Source: Clostridiales bacterium
GTDB lineage: Bacteria > Bacillota > Clostridia > Lachnospirales > Lachnospiraceae
Assembly: GCA_018374355.1 (NCBI GenBank)
Contig: JAHAFI010000022.1
Coordinates: forward strand, 1-53,624
Length of the DNA stretch: 53,624 nucleotides
Direction of reading: 5' to 3'
The notes under the pieces are model-generated. The model was not told the origin of the DNA. It did no database searches and saw nothing but the letters and a program-made list of their open reading frames with translations. Positions within the stretch are counted from its first letter, which is position 1, and each line of letters begins with the position of its first letter. Shown in pieces: positions 14,766 through 23,511 of this stretch. The translations under genes and the position numbers were made by a program.

Positions 14766-16454
14766 CTACTGCAGATACTGGGAAATCACCGGCCACACCG
14801 ACGCCCGCTCAAATCCCAGCTTCCAAGCTGCCACACCTGCCAGATTGTGTTCCGAAACCACCTTCATCTTCTCTTCAATGGACTGCTCATCCTCCACCCA
14901 GATCGTGTAAAGCGCTTCCTCACCTTCGAAAACAGCTACATTCTGCCCGGCTGTCTTATCCCAGTATACATCCATTCCTTTTTCTGCAATATAATTTGTT
15001 GCCCCGTCCATTCCCAACACCTCGCTGGTAAGATTTCCGCCGCCGAACGGCTCTATCCAAACCCGGGTATAGAACGGAATCGCATTGATTAGTTTATCAG
15101 CCGGAACCTCTTTCAGGCTCTCCTCAATACCGTTTCGTACAAATTCAAGCGAAGCAACGGAACCCGCCTCCGTGTCATTTGCATGATGCTCGTCATAGCC
15201 CATGACAATCACATAGTCAGCCACGATTCCCTGTTCCTTCCGGTTGTAGTGTGTTGTATACGGCATCGGCACCGGATTATCAATAGAGAACACCAATCCT
15301 CTGTTTCTGCAGGCAATGGAAAGTTCCCTGATAAACTGCACGTAATGAGGTCCCTGTTCCTCCGTAATACTTTCAAAATCCAGATTGATTCCGTCAAGTC
15401 CCACTGCCTCTGCCTGCGCCATCAACTGATTGATGATATTGGCTCTGGCCTGAGTATCTGAAAGGAAGGTCAACGTATCCGCCGTTTTGCTGAAATTATC
15501 GATCAGCCCCCATACTTCCAGTCCCAAAGAATGGGCCTGATTTACATAGTCCGCACTGGCCAGCGAGGAAATCGTTCCACTGTTGTCCACTACGGAGAAC
15601 CATGTGGGAGATATAGTATTTAACCCCTGCGTGTTTGCCAGCACCGTGGTAAGCGAATTGTTTGCCTCCATGCTTGTCACCTGATGCCATGCCAGATTGA
15701 TCTTGTGATCCCGTTTTACGCTGGTGTACTCCGGCATCTGGCTCACATGGTCTGCGGTGACAACCTCCGGCTCGGAGATATCTTCTTTTTTAATATAGCC
15801 TGTATAACCGTCCTCTGTAGACACCTTGCTCCAGTTCTCCATCTCCTCCTGAAGATACAGCTTTTCTCCCTCTGCAATGCTGTCTACGATAATACTCTTA
15901 ATGCCGCCTTTCTGACGAATCTCGCTGTCCGCAGCGGCCGTCACTACCTTCTCATCCGTCCACTCAGTCCGGATCGCCACCCGGGCAGGATTTTCATAAA
16001 CGGTACATTCCATATCCGTAAATCCTTTGATAAATTCCAGATCCAGATAGTAGGAATCCCCGACAGATTTCAAGATCACATACCCTGCGTTCTGGACCCC
16101 CTGAGAGGTCTGGTACTCCTGCGTGTCAGGAGTAATCTGAAATTCCTCCGCAGGCAGGGTATACAGCATCACCTTCTGTTTTTCATCCCAGTAAAATCTG
16201 CTGTTAATATATTTTCCGACCACAGAATCCTCCACGTAATATCTGCCGTCAATTACTTTCAGTTTTTCTTCCGCCACTACATGATTCACGATCAGTGCCG
16301 CCTGATCCTCCCCTGTCAGTTGAAAATATTCGGCGCTGTCCATCGTCTCCTTGGACGGCGAATATCTTTTTACCAGCATCGAGATCACTCCTGCTGCCAG
16401 CACAAGGATAATCAAGCCTATCACTACCAGCGTGGATATCATTTTTTTCTTCAT
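14766..16454 (-). CDS. Cell-wall glycosidase, SH3 plus GH18 domains
   Basis: A 562-residue exported protein. Signal/anchor helix at 6-28, a 170-residue N-terminal region of copper-amine-oxidase-like type, an SH3b segment (about 180-225, ENWSKVSTEDGYTGYIKKED) and a GH18 barrel (about 245-560). The GH18 catalytic motif LDGINLDFES is complete, with the acid Glu361. GGAGG before the ATG at 16454 fixes the start. Related proteins (YaaH/YdhD type) cleave N-acetylglucosamine links in spore or vegetative peptidoglycan. It is 51 bp upstream of the DivIVA-like gene. An SH3-GH18 hydrolase is very likely; the exact bond cleaved is unknown. Confidence 0.85.
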   Translation of the reverse strand: MKKKMISTLVVIGLIILVLAAGVISMLVKRYSPSKETMDSAEYFQLTGEDQAALIVNHVVAEEKLKVIDGRYYVEDSVVGKYINSRFYWDEKQKVMLYTLPAEEFQITPDTQEYQTSQGVQNAGYVILKSVGDSYYLDLEFIKGFTDMECTVYENPARVAIRTEWTDEKVVTAAADSEIRQKGGIKSIIVDSIAEGEKLYLQEEMENWSKVSTEDGYTGYIKKEDISEPEVVTADHVSQMPEYTSVKRDHKINLAWHQVTSMEANNSLTTVLANTQGLNTISPTWFSVVDNSGTISSLASADYVNQAHSLGLEVWGLIDNFSKTADTLTFLSDTQARANIINQLMAQAEAVGLDGINLDFESITEEQGPHYVQFIRELSIACRNRGLVFSIDNPVPMPYTTHYNRKEQGIVADYVIVMGYDEHHANDTEAGSVASLEFVRNGIEESLKEVPADKLINAIPFYTRVWIEPFGGGNLTSEVLGMDGATNYIAEKGMDVYWDKTAGQNVAVFEGEEALYTIWVEDEQSIEEKMKVVSEHNLAGVAAWKLGFERASVWPVISQYLQ

Positions 16455-16650
16455 GGTATACTCCTCCATATATAAAGCCTCAACTATAATCATTATAGCA
16501 ATATATCAAAACTTCGTCACCCTTTTCTTCTATATTTTCTAAAGTTTTAAGATTTTAACGTTTTGAATCTTCTTTCCTGAAATACGGAAAATATCCGGCG
16601 TTGTGTATGCATGGGAGGGAACCGGTTACAAAACGCCGGATATCCGGAAT

Positions 16651-16872
16651 CTACTGTTCCTTTACCTGACCAAATTCCAGACGGGTCAGCTTGCCCTCAC
16701 CGTCCCGGACATAGTCTCTCATATAAGTAACATCTTCGGCAATTTTATGTGCCTTTTCAATCTCCTTTGGGGAACTGGGCAATCCGTTCAGCCATAGGGG
16801 AAGCCCTTCCCTTGCGTAGGCATCCAGTTCCCTTCTGAACTCGTCTTTCTGTTTCTTGCTTTTTTTCTTCAT
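16651..16872 (-). CDS. Conserved small protein of unknown function
   Basis: 73 residues with a Lys-rich start (MKKKSKKQKDEFRR), then LDAYAREGLPLWLNGLPSSP, KEIEKAHKIAEDVTYMRDYV and an acidic end. It contains no membrane segment and looks like a cytoplasmic helical protein. I recall similar short proteins in Lachnospiraceae but no function. No clear ribosome site precedes ATG 16872; a GAAAGGACGGAG lies farther upstream. Codon use fits its neighbours and the amino-acid pattern is protein-like, so I keep it. Confidence 0.55.
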   Translation of the reverse strand: MKKKSKKQKDEFRRELDAYAREGLPLWLNGLPSSPKEIEKAHKIAEDVTYMRDYVRDGEGKLTRLEFGQVKEQ

Positions 16873-17201
16873 TTTTTAAACAGCAGAGTATTTTTCTCGT
16901 GATATATTATTACTCCGTCCTTTCTTTCTTAAATTGTCAAAAAGCAGCCACATTGATGGTTCGTATCCTTTGTATGAGAAAAGATGACACCTTCCCTGTA
17001 CATTTATTCATAACTTTTAAAATGGGGAATATACTACGGTGAACAACCGTGTGAAAATGAATCAGATCTTTTGAAATGATAAGTTAAACTATATGGCTGG
17101 CATCACATCCTTTCTCCGGGACGATGCCACCTCTTCTTGCTTTCTATTATAACCTGTTTCCACCATTTTTCAAGAAAAAAATTGAAAAACAAGGGAACCG
17201 C
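16873..17201. other. Intergenic region before mecA
   Basis: No gene seen. Small hairpins occur at about 17035-17050 (ACGGT...ACCGT) and 17096-17135 (TGGCATC...GATGCCA). The second could be a weak terminator or a regulatory stem but lacks a T run. Confidence 0.4.
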
Positions 17202-17231
17202 TTTACATCTCTGACTATTATAGTATATAAT
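17202..17231 (+). promoter_or_regulatory. mecA promoter
   Basis: TTTACA (17202-17207), 18-bp spacer, TATAAT (17226-17231), about 50 bases before the GTG start. Confidence 0.65.
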
Positions 17232-17286
17232 AAACTAGAAGTAGTTTCTTCACTTATTGACGTTTAAGCAAAAGGATGTGATATCT

Positions 17287-18069
17287 GTGAAAATAGAAAA
17301 AATAAACGAAAACCAGATTCGCTGCACGCTGACCAGCGATGATCTGGCAACCCGGCAGCTCAAAATCAGTGAGCTGGCTTACGGAACCGAAAAAGCGAAA
17401 AATCTTTTTCGCGATATGATGATGCAGGCTCAGGACGAATTTGGGTTTGAGGCCGATAACATTCCTCTGATGATCGAAGCGATCCCCATTACCCCTGACA
17501 CCATTGTGCTGATCATTACCAAAGTAGAGGATCCTGAGGAATTGGATACCCGTTTCTCCAAATTTGCGCCCTCCATGGACGAGGAACCTTTTTCCCGCCC
17601 GGAAGCGCCCAATGTTACAGGTGCGGATGATATTCTGGATCTTTTCCAGAAATTGTGTGAGAGCAAGCTGAAAAAGCTTTCCGACTCAAAAAAAGATTCC
17701 CGTGAAAAGAATAAAGAAAAGTCTGCTCCGGATGCTTCCACAGAAGCAGAATCTTCTTCTGACGGAAAAGCACCGGATCTTACCCGGATTTTTGTTTTCC
17801 GCAATCTCGATACCGTCATTCAGGCTTCTGCGGCGCTGAACGGCTGCTATGACGGCGAAAACACCCTGTATAAGGACAGAGAACAGAGTTATCTTCTGAT
17901 TCTTCACCAGACCGGCAGCACACCGGAGGACTTCAACAAGGTCTGCAACATTCTTTCCGAATACGGCAGCGGAAGCGCCTGCTCTCCGGCAGGAGAAGCC
18001 TATCTTCTGGAACACGGGGATGTGATCGTGGCTCATTGTGCCCTTCAGCAGCTTTCCCAATTAGTATAA
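17287..18069 (+). CDS. mecA: MecA adaptor protein
   Basis: 260 residues starting at GTG (VKIEKINENQIRCTLTSDDL, the classic MecA start) with AAAAGGATG upstream; an upstream in-frame TTG is unlikely. The N-terminal substrate-binding domain covers about 1-95. A charged Lys/Ser/Glu linker covers about 125-165. The C-terminal ClpC-binding MecA fold runs from about 170 (TRIFVFRNLDTVIQASAALN) to 260. In Bacillus MecA delivers substrates such as ComK to ClpCP protease; here the target is unknown. It is monocistronic, with its own promoter and a terminator directly after it. Confidence 0.92.
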   Translation: MKIEKINENQIRCTLTSDDLATRQLKISELAYGTEKAKNLFRDMMMQAQDEFGFEADNIPLMIEAIPITPDTIVLIITKVEDPEELDTRFSKFAPSMDEEPFSRPEAPNVTGADDILDLFQKLCESKLKKLSDSKKDSREKNKEKSAPDASTEAESSSDGKAPDLTRIFVFRNLDTVIQASAALNGCYDGENTLYKDREQSYLLILHQTGSTPEDFNKVCNILSEYGSGSACSPAGEAYLLEHGDVIVAHCALQQLSQLV

Positions 18070-18084
18070 ACATAAAAACAGATA

Positions 18085-18130
18085 AAAAAAGACGATCCTA
18101 AAATAGAATCTATTCAGGATCGTCTTTTTT
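18085..18130. terminator. Bidirectional terminator
   Basis: AAAAAGACGATCCT pairs with AGGATCGTCTTTTTT, flanked by A and T runs on both sides, between the convergent mecA and DUF1858 genes. Confidence 0.9.
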
Positions 18131-18131
18131 A

Positions 18132-18332
18132 CTACTGTGCAAGATAATCGTTGATCTGTTCAACCAGCATATCTGCATCGATTCCATGAACCATTGCAGC
18201 TTCTGCCAGAGACTCGCCCTGTGCAGACGGGCAGCCGATGCAGTGCATTCCTGCTCTCATCAGAATAGCCACGATATTCGGGTCAACTTTTATCAAATCT
18301 GCAATAATCATATCTTTAGAAACTTTTGCCAT
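18132..18332 (-). CDS. DUF1858 domain protein
   Basis: 66 residues from ATG 18332 (AAGGAGG upstream). It matches the DUF1858 family: VSKDMIIADLIKVDPNIVAI, then MRAGMHCIGCPSAQGESLAE with the conserved CxxC (Cys38 and Cys41 approximately), and a C-terminal helix. Such proteins occur alone or fused to hybrid-cluster and redox proteins; a role in metal or sulfur chemistry is suspected but not established. The divergent ferredoxin gene next door fits a redox context. Confidence 0.85.
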   Translation of the reverse strand: MAKVSKDMIIADLIKVDPNIVAILMRAGMHCIGCPSAQGESLAEAAMVHGIDADMLVEQINDYLAQ

Positions 18333-18445
18333 GATTATATCCTCCTTTTTCTCTGTACTTTTCCCATTATAATACCTTTCTATCCCGGAAGCAACAAATT
18401 TTATTATAAATAGCAGCAGCAACCTAAATGTTCCAAATTTTATAC

Positions 18446-18474
18446 TTGTATTCTTATCCCGCTTATATTAGAAT
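18446..18474 (+). promoter_or_regulatory. Ferredoxin promoter
   Basis: TTGTAT (18446-18451), 17-bp spacer, TAGAAT (18469-18474), about 60 bp before the ferredoxin start. Confidence 0.65.
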
Positions 18475-18536
18475 GTGCTTATAACCTGAAGCGGCTGTAT
18501 GTCCTTCAGGTAATATAAAGAAGGAGGAACGGTACT

Positions 18537-18707
18537 ATGGCATACGTAATTACAGATGATTGTGTATCTTGCGGAACATGTGCAGGTGAATGTCCGGTAG
18601 AAGCTATCAGCGAAGGCGATTCCAAATACGTGATCGATGCTGATACTTGTGTAGAATGTGGAACATGCGCAGGTGTTTGTCCTACAGAAGCTATCGTTGA
18701 AGAGTAA
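18537..18707 (+). CDS. 2[4Fe-4S] clostridial-type ferredoxin
   Basis: 56 residues with two perfect cluster motifs, CVSCGTCAGECP and CVECGTCAGVCP, in internally duplicated halves each ending EAI. It is a small soluble electron carrier for anaerobic metabolism (pyruvate oxidoreductase, hydrogenase, Rnf). AAGGAGG lies 8 bases before the ATG. Monocistronic, with a strong terminator after it. Length and motif spacing are standard. Confidence 0.96.
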   Translation: MAYVITDDCVSCGTCAGECPVEAISEGDSKYVIDADTCVECGTCAGVCPTEAIVEE

Positions 18708-18715
18708 TTCATAGC

Positions 18716-18747
18716 AAAAAGCGGAGGGGATTGTCCTCTCCGCTTTT
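18716..18747. terminator. Bidirectional terminator
   Basis: AAAAAGCGGAGGGGA and TCCTCTCCGCTTTT form a strong stem between the convergent ferredoxin and MerR genes. Confidence 0.9.
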
Positions 18748-18748
18748 A

Positions 18749-19342
18749 TCATCTGCTTTTTTTCTTTCTATTCTTATTTTCCTCCGTGGCCGCTACCATT
18801 TTTCTGGACTGCTGATGACGCCGAATCGCCTCATCCAGCCGACGGTATCTTCCTTCTTTCCGCTCGCTTCTCGCGATTTCACGGATTAGACGTTCCATAA
18901 TCTCCCCAAAACGCTCTTCCTTGGTTTTTCCCGCCACTATCTTCTCTGTCCGCCGATTCCCTCCATTGCTCTGCACCGGTTTTTCATCGGCCGGGACTTT
19001 TTCCGTTTCAGTTTTTTTTGCTTCCTCCACCGGAGCCTTTACGGCCTGTCCGCCCTCCGGGGACTGAAAGCGCTCAGGCTGTCTGACGATTACCCGGGGC
19101 GGTTCTTCCTTTTTCTCATCCTCCTGATGAACCATCTCACGTATTGCGCGAAGCTGCATCCCCTTCTTCTTCAGTTCCTTAATATTCCGGAAAGTCTGAA
19201 TATCTTTTTCGGTATAGTAACGATGCCCCATCTCATTTCTTCCGATCGGCAGCTTCAGTTCCTCTTCCCAATAGCGGAGCACATGGCTTTCCACCTGAGT
19301 AATCTTTGCCGCTTCTGAAATCATGTATCTGGTATCACTCAT
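18749..19342 (-). CDS. MerR-type HTH regulator with long charged tail
   Basis: 197 residues from ATG 19342 (GGAGG 8 bases before). The N-terminal MerR helix-turn-helix covers about 5-75 (ISEAAKITQVESHVLRYWEE, GHRYYTEKDIQTF). A low-complexity Pro/Glu/Lys linker follows (80-140), then a basic helical tail (142-197). No metal-binding Cys of classical MerR is seen. The plan (HTH plus coiled or basic tail) resembles RacA-like or DUF3967-type proteins that bind DNA and other proteins; function unknown. It has its own short transcription unit upstream of the dnaB terminator. Confidence 0.75.
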   Translation of the reverse strand: MSDTRYMISEAAKITQVESHVLRYWEEELKLPIGRNEMGHRYYTEKDIQTFRNIKELKKKGMQLRAIREMVHQEDEKKEEPPRVIVRQPERFQSPEGGQAVKAPVEEAKKTETEKVPADEKPVQSNGGNRRTEKIVAGKTKEERFGEIMERLIREIARSERKEGRYRRLDEAIRRHQQSRKMVAATEENKNRKKKSR

Positions 19343-19460
19343 ATACTTAGCCTCCATGATAAATATTCATGACTATTATTATACCATTCTTGGCTTCAAA
19401 TACAAGAATTTCCCTTCGACAGATTCCCGTGTATCTCCCCCTGTTCCCCTCTCATCAGAC

Positions 19461-19493
19461 AAAAACAGAGCCAATCGTCCACCGATTGACTCT
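19461..19493 (-). terminator. dnaB operon terminator
   Basis: On the minus strand AGAGTCAATCG pairs with CGATTGGCTCT, followed by GTTTTTG, right after the dnaB stop. Confidence 0.85.
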
Positions 19494-19499
19494 GACTGA

Positions 19500-20834
19500 T
19501 TAATCTTTTCTTGCGTTGACGAACCGGGTGTATTCCGGCATCCATACCAGATTCACGGTACCGATCGGGCCGTTTCTCTGTTTGGCAATGATGATCTCCG
19601 CCATGTTTTTATTTTCTGTATCTTTGTTATAGTAGTCATCCCTGTAAATAAACATTACTACGTCCGCATCCTGCTCGATGGCTCCGGATTCACGAAGGTC
19701 CGAAAGCATGGGACGCTTGTCGTCTCTTTTTTCCACCGCACGGCTCAACTGGGACAATGCCACTACCGGAACACTCAGTTCTCTGGCCACGCCCTTTAAT
19801 GCACGGGAGATATCCGAAATCTCCTGCTGACGGGAATCACTTCCTCTTCCGCTTCCTGACATCAACTGCAGGTAGTCGATAATGATAATATCCAGCCCCT
19901 GCTCCAGCTTAAACTTCCGGCATTTGGAACGCAGCTCGGAAATGGAAATACCCGGCGTATCATCAATGATCAGCTTAGAATTGCCGATGATTCCGGCTCC
20001 TTCGATCAGCTTAGCCCAATCTTCATCCTCCAGACTTCCTGTACGGATTTTCTGGGAATCCACCTTTGATTCCAGCGAAAACAATCTGTTCACCAACTGT
20101 TCCTTGCTCATCTCCAAACTGAAGATCGCCACCGTCTTTTCCTGACGGAACGCCATATACTGGGCCATATTCAGGACAAACGCCGTCTTACCCATAGAAG
20201 GACGGGCAGCAACCAGAATGAAATCCGACGGCTGAAGCCCGGAGGTCTTATAATCCAGATCCACAAAGCCTGTAGGGATTCCCGTAACGGTTCCCTTCAT
20301 CTGAGAAGCCTTTTCTATGGTTCCCAGCGCATTCAGCACCACCTGCCGTATCGGCACGTATTCCCCGCTGTTTCTCCGCTGTAAAAGCTGAAACATCCGC
20401 TTTTCCGTGTCCTCCAGAATCTCTTCCACCGGGTCCCTGCTCAGATAACAGGTATTGGCAATCTCCTCATTTAATTTAATCAGGCGGCGAAGCATCGCCT
20501 TTTCACTGACAATATTTGCGTAATATTTTATATTTGCCGATGTGGGTACTGCTGTCAGCAGATCTCTGGCAAATTCCATACTGCTTACTTCCGGCGGTAC
20601 ATCCTTTTCTTTGAGTTTTTCCGGTAGCGTAACAAAATCCACCGGCTTTCCCTCGTTATACAGTTCTACCATGGAATCGAAGACCACGCCCAATTGCTGC
20701 AGGTAGAAATCCTCCCCTGCCAGAATCTCAGCCGCCACCATAATGGCATCCCTGCTCATCATCATACAGCCGATTACAGACCGTTCCGCCTCCTCACTGT
20801 GGGGGAGAACCCTTTTGATCAGCGCTTCTTCCAC
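19500..20834 (-). CDS. dnaB: Replicative DNA helicase DnaB
   Basis: 444 residues with the N-terminal DnaB domain (about 10-110, SVIGCMMMSRDAI) and the RecA-like C-terminal domain (about 180-444). Walker A is ARPSMGKTA (about 210-218), Walker B IIIIDYLQLM, and the arginine-finger region LRESGAIEQDADVV is present. It unwinds DNA at the fork as a hexamer. It is 13 bp downstream of rplI, in the conserved gdpP-rplI-dnaB order of Firmicutes. Length is typical and no intein is present. Confidence 0.97.
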   Translation of the reverse strand: MEEALIKRVLPHSEEAERSVIGCMMMSRDAIMVAAEILAGEDFYLQQLGVVFDSMVELYNEGKPVDFVTLPEKLKEKDVPPEVSSMEFARDLLTAVPTSANIKYYANIVSEKAMLRRLIKLNEEIANTCYLSRDPVEEILEDTEKRMFQLLQRRNSGEYVPIRQVVLNALGTIEKASQMKGTVTGIPTGFVDLDYKTSGLQPSDFILVAARPSMGKTAFVLNMAQYMAFRQEKTVAIFSLEMSKEQLVNRLFSLESKVDSQKIRTGSLEDEDWAKLIEGAGIIGNSKLIIDDTPGISISELRSKCRKFKLEQGLDIIIIDYLQLMSGSGRGSDSRQQEISDISRALKGVARELSVPVVALSQLSRAVEKRDDKRPMLSDLRESGAIEQDADVVMFIYRDDYYNKDTENKNMAEIIIAKQRNGPIGTVNLVWMPEYTRFVNARKD

Positions 20835-20847
20835 GAAAACCTTCCTC

Positions 20848-21294
20848 CTAAGCTTCTTTTACAATAACTTTCAGTTCTCCTGTAACCTTTGGATGAAGCT
20901 TAACTGTCACAGATGTCGTTCCCAGACCTTTGATTGGAACAGGAAGCTGCATTTTCTTCTTGTCGATATCCAGTCCCAACTGCTCCTTCGCCGCCTCGGA
21001 AATCTCTTTCGTAGACACGGAACCGAACGCTCTTCCGCCCTCGCCTACTTTGATGGTTACCACTACCTCTTTATCCTTCAGGCTCTCTGCAAATGCTCTC
21101 GCTGCATCCAGATTTTCCTGCGCCACTTTTTCCTCGTGGGCCTTCTGCAGCTTCAGGTCATTCATATTTTTTGTGGTAGCTTCCACTCCCAGCTTCTTAG
21201 GCAGAAGCATATTCCGTGCATAACCGTCGCTTACATTTACAATCTGTCCTTTTTTTCCCAATGCCTTTACATCTTCCAGCAAAATAACTTTCAT
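20848..21294 (-). CDS. rplI: 50S ribosomal protein L9
   Basis: 148 residues: N-terminal rRNA-binding domain (MKVILLEDVKALGKKGQIVN, GYARNMLLPKK), long connecting helix, and C-terminal domain ending GELKVIVKEA. Its ribosome site AAGGAG lies in the end of gdpP; the genes are 2 bases apart, so translation is coupled. Confidence 0.97.
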   Translation of the reverse strand: MKVILLEDVKALGKKGQIVNVSDGYARNMLLPKKLGVEATTKNMNDLKLQKAHEEKVAQENLDAARAFAESLKDKEVVVTIKVGEGGRAFGSVSTKEISEAAKEQLGLDIDKKKMQLPVPIKGLGTTSVTVKLHPKVTGELKVIVKEA

Positions 21295-21296
21295 GT

Positions 21297-23342
21297 CTAA
21301 ATATCTCCTTCTTCTAACATTCTCTGCAATGTCTGTTTCAGCATATCTCTGGCCTCAGCCACACTGCAATACTGAAGCTGTGCGCCGGCAATATTCAAAT
21401 GGCCGCCGCCTCCCAGCCTTTCCATAATAATCTGTACATTGACCTCATCAATCGACCGCGCACTGATGTAGATCGTATTCCGATAATCCGTGAGAACGAA
21501 AGAGGCTTTCACTCCCACCATATTTAAAAGCTCGTTCGCCGCCTGCGCCCCCACAACGGTAGGACTGTCCAATCCTTCGCTTGGGCACACGGAAATAGCA
21601 AAATTCTCCCGGAACAGCTCTGCATTCCGAATCGCTTCGCCTTTTGCCCGGTAATCTTCTACATTTTCCCGGAACATTTTCCGCACTCTCGTCACATCAG
21701 CTCCGCAGCGCCGTAAGAAGGCTGCCGCCTCAAAGGTGCGCACTCCTGTCTTCGTCAGGAAATTATTCGTATCAATCATAATTCCGGCATAAATGCTGTC
21801 CGCCTCAATATTCCGGATGCGGATACCGTCAGAGAAATACTGCAGAATCTCCGCAACCATCTCACAGGCAGAAGAAGCATACGGCTCAATGTAGGAAAGC
21901 ACTGCGTTCTGGATCACATCCTTGGTCTGTCTGTGATGATCCAGCACCACGATAGTCTTCGTCATGCTCAAAAGTTCCTCACACTCCGTATAATTGGGAC
22001 GGTTGGTATCCACAACCACCACTACCGTGTTGTCATCCACAATTTCCTTTGCCTCATGGCTGTTTACAAACATCCGGGACTCATACTCCTGATTGTGGAG
22101 AAATGCGTCCATCAGCGGGCGAATGGAAGATGTGGGGGTATTGATTACAATATAGGCTTTTTTCTCCAGCGTCTTTGCCGCACGGTAAATACCGATGGCC
22201 GCTCCGAAAGTATCCACATCCGTAATCTTATGCCCCATGACAACCACTTTATCCTTGCTGCTCATAAACTCCTTCAGGGCATGGGCCTTTACTCTCGCCT
22301 TTACCCGGGTGGTTTTCTCCATCATCTGGGATTTACCGCCGTAATAGGTAATGTTGTTGCCATCCTTGATTACCACCTGATCGCCGCCCCGGCCCAGCGC
22401 CAGTTCCATGGCAATCCGGGCATATTCCGAAGAATGGGCGTAAGTGTCCGCATTCATGCCGATACCGATACTGATGGTCACTGCCATCTCATTTCCGATA
22501 CTGACCGTCTTTACCTCTTCCAAAATACTGAATTTCTTCTCTTTCAGTATGTCCAGCGTCTTTTTCCTCATCACAAGGAAATACTTATCCTTTTCCAGCT
22601 TTTTCACAACGCCGTCAATCGAAGCAAAATACTTGTTTATTTTCCGGTCAATCAGTGCGATCAGAAGGGAACTTCGCACCTCCTCCACACTTTCCAGCGC
22701 TTCCTCATAGTTATCCAGATATAAAAGCCCTGTGACCAGTTTTTCTTCTTCATTTTTGCGAATATACTTTTTCAGTTCGGTCTCATCAAACAGATACAGT
22801 GTGATCAGATAACTCCTGTCCTTATCTGCTTCTACTATTCCTGAACCGTCCAGCAATTCGCTGATTTCCACCCGCTTCATACTCAGACGGTAATCATGGT
22901 CCCCGTACACGATTTCCAGATCCCGTACTTCATTTTGCAGCGGAAGTTTCTCCGGGGTTACCTCTGAAAAGATATTTCCCACAAATTTCCGGTACTTTTT
23001 TTCTTTTCCCGTAACAAAGAGAAACTCATCGTTCATCCATAAGAGCTTTCCGTCCGCATCCAGCAGCGCATAAGGAAGGGCAAAATTCTGCATCAGATTT
23101 TTCTGCACCTGTCCGTACTGGGTGGCAAAAGAAATCAGCTCATTGAGGATGGAGGGCCGTTTCTGAAAATACAGAAGCACCGCCACCGCCACATAAAGCG
23201 CGGTAAATCCTGTAGCTACCGCCCCTGCTTTCAGATTCACAAAATACAGGATGACGTTCATAACAATCAACAGGATTGTCAGAATCAGCGGCCAGCGCAT
23301 GTATGATTTCAACTGTCCTCTTAGTTTAATCTTATCTTTCAT
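21297..23342 (-). CDS. gdpP: Cyclic-di-AMP phosphodiesterase GdpP
   Basis: 681 residues from ATG 23342. Two membrane helices (about 18-60) are followed by a PAS-like domain (80-160), a degenerate GGDEF domain (about 170-300) and a DHH/DHHA1 phosphodiesterase (about 330-681). Active-site motifs are KITDVDTFGAAIG, VVVDTNR, VVLDHHRQ, IMIDTNNF and the DHHA1 signature GGGGHLNIAGAQ. It hydrolyses c-di-AMP and so affects turgor, potassium uptake and cell-wall stress. First gene of the gdpP-rplI-dnaB block. The ribosome site (GGAAATGGG) is weak. Confidence 0.95.
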   Translation of the reverse strand: MKDKIKLRGQLKSYMRWPLILTILLIVMNVILYFVNLKAGAVATGFTALYVAVAVLLYFQKRPSILNELISFATQYGQVQKNLMQNFALPYALLDADGKLLWMNDEFLFVTGKEKKYRKFVGNIFSEVTPEKLPLQNEVRDLEIVYGDHDYRLSMKRVEISELLDGSGIVEADKDRSYLITLYLFDETELKKYIRKNEEEKLVTGLLYLDNYEEALESVEEVRSSLLIALIDRKINKYFASIDGVVKKLEKDKYFLVMRKKTLDILKEKKFSILEEVKTVSIGNEMAVTISIGIGMNADTYAHSSEYARIAMELALGRGGDQVVIKDGNNITYYGGKSQMMEKTTRVKARVKAHALKEFMSSKDKVVVMGHKITDVDTFGAAIGIYRAAKTLEKKAYIVINTPTSSIRPLMDAFLHNQEYESRMFVNSHEAKEIVDDNTVVVVVDTNRPNYTECEELLSMTKTIVVLDHHRQTKDVIQNAVLSYIEPYASSACEMVAEILQYFSDGIRIRNIEADSIYAGIMIDTNNFLTKTGVRTFEAAAFLRRCGADVTRVRKMFRENVEDYRAKGEAIRNAELFRENFAISVCPSEGLDSPTVVGAQAANELLNMVGVKASFVLTDYRNTIYISARSIDEVNVQIIMERLGGGGHLNIAGAQLQYCSVAEARDMLKQTLQRMLEEGDI

Positions 23343-23450
23343 ATTTCGTACCCATTTCCAAACAATACTAACGTACAAGACTACCCATATATTATACCAT
23401 TTTCGCGCACAATAAAAAAGACCCTTTTTTCAGCATCCATTTTTCTCGAG

Positions 23451-23479
23451 TTGTCGTGGCATATGATTAATGGTATACT
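23451..23479 (+). promoter_or_regulatory. Promoter of the glycosidase-like gene
   Basis: TTGTCG (23451-23456), 17-bp spacer, TATACT (23474-23479). Confidence 0.6.
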
Positions 23480-23511
23480 TTTTTACTGATACAGACAGGA
23501 GGCAGGAAATT

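Noticed and set aside
14010..15092. Long plus-strand frames over the DivIVA-like and GH18 genes
   Set aside because: Antisense shadows of clear coding genes with ribosome sites on the minus strand.
18468..18752. Minus-strand frames over the ferredoxin gene
   Set aside because: Shadows of the ferredoxin; the plus strand has promoter, ribosome site and both cluster motifs.
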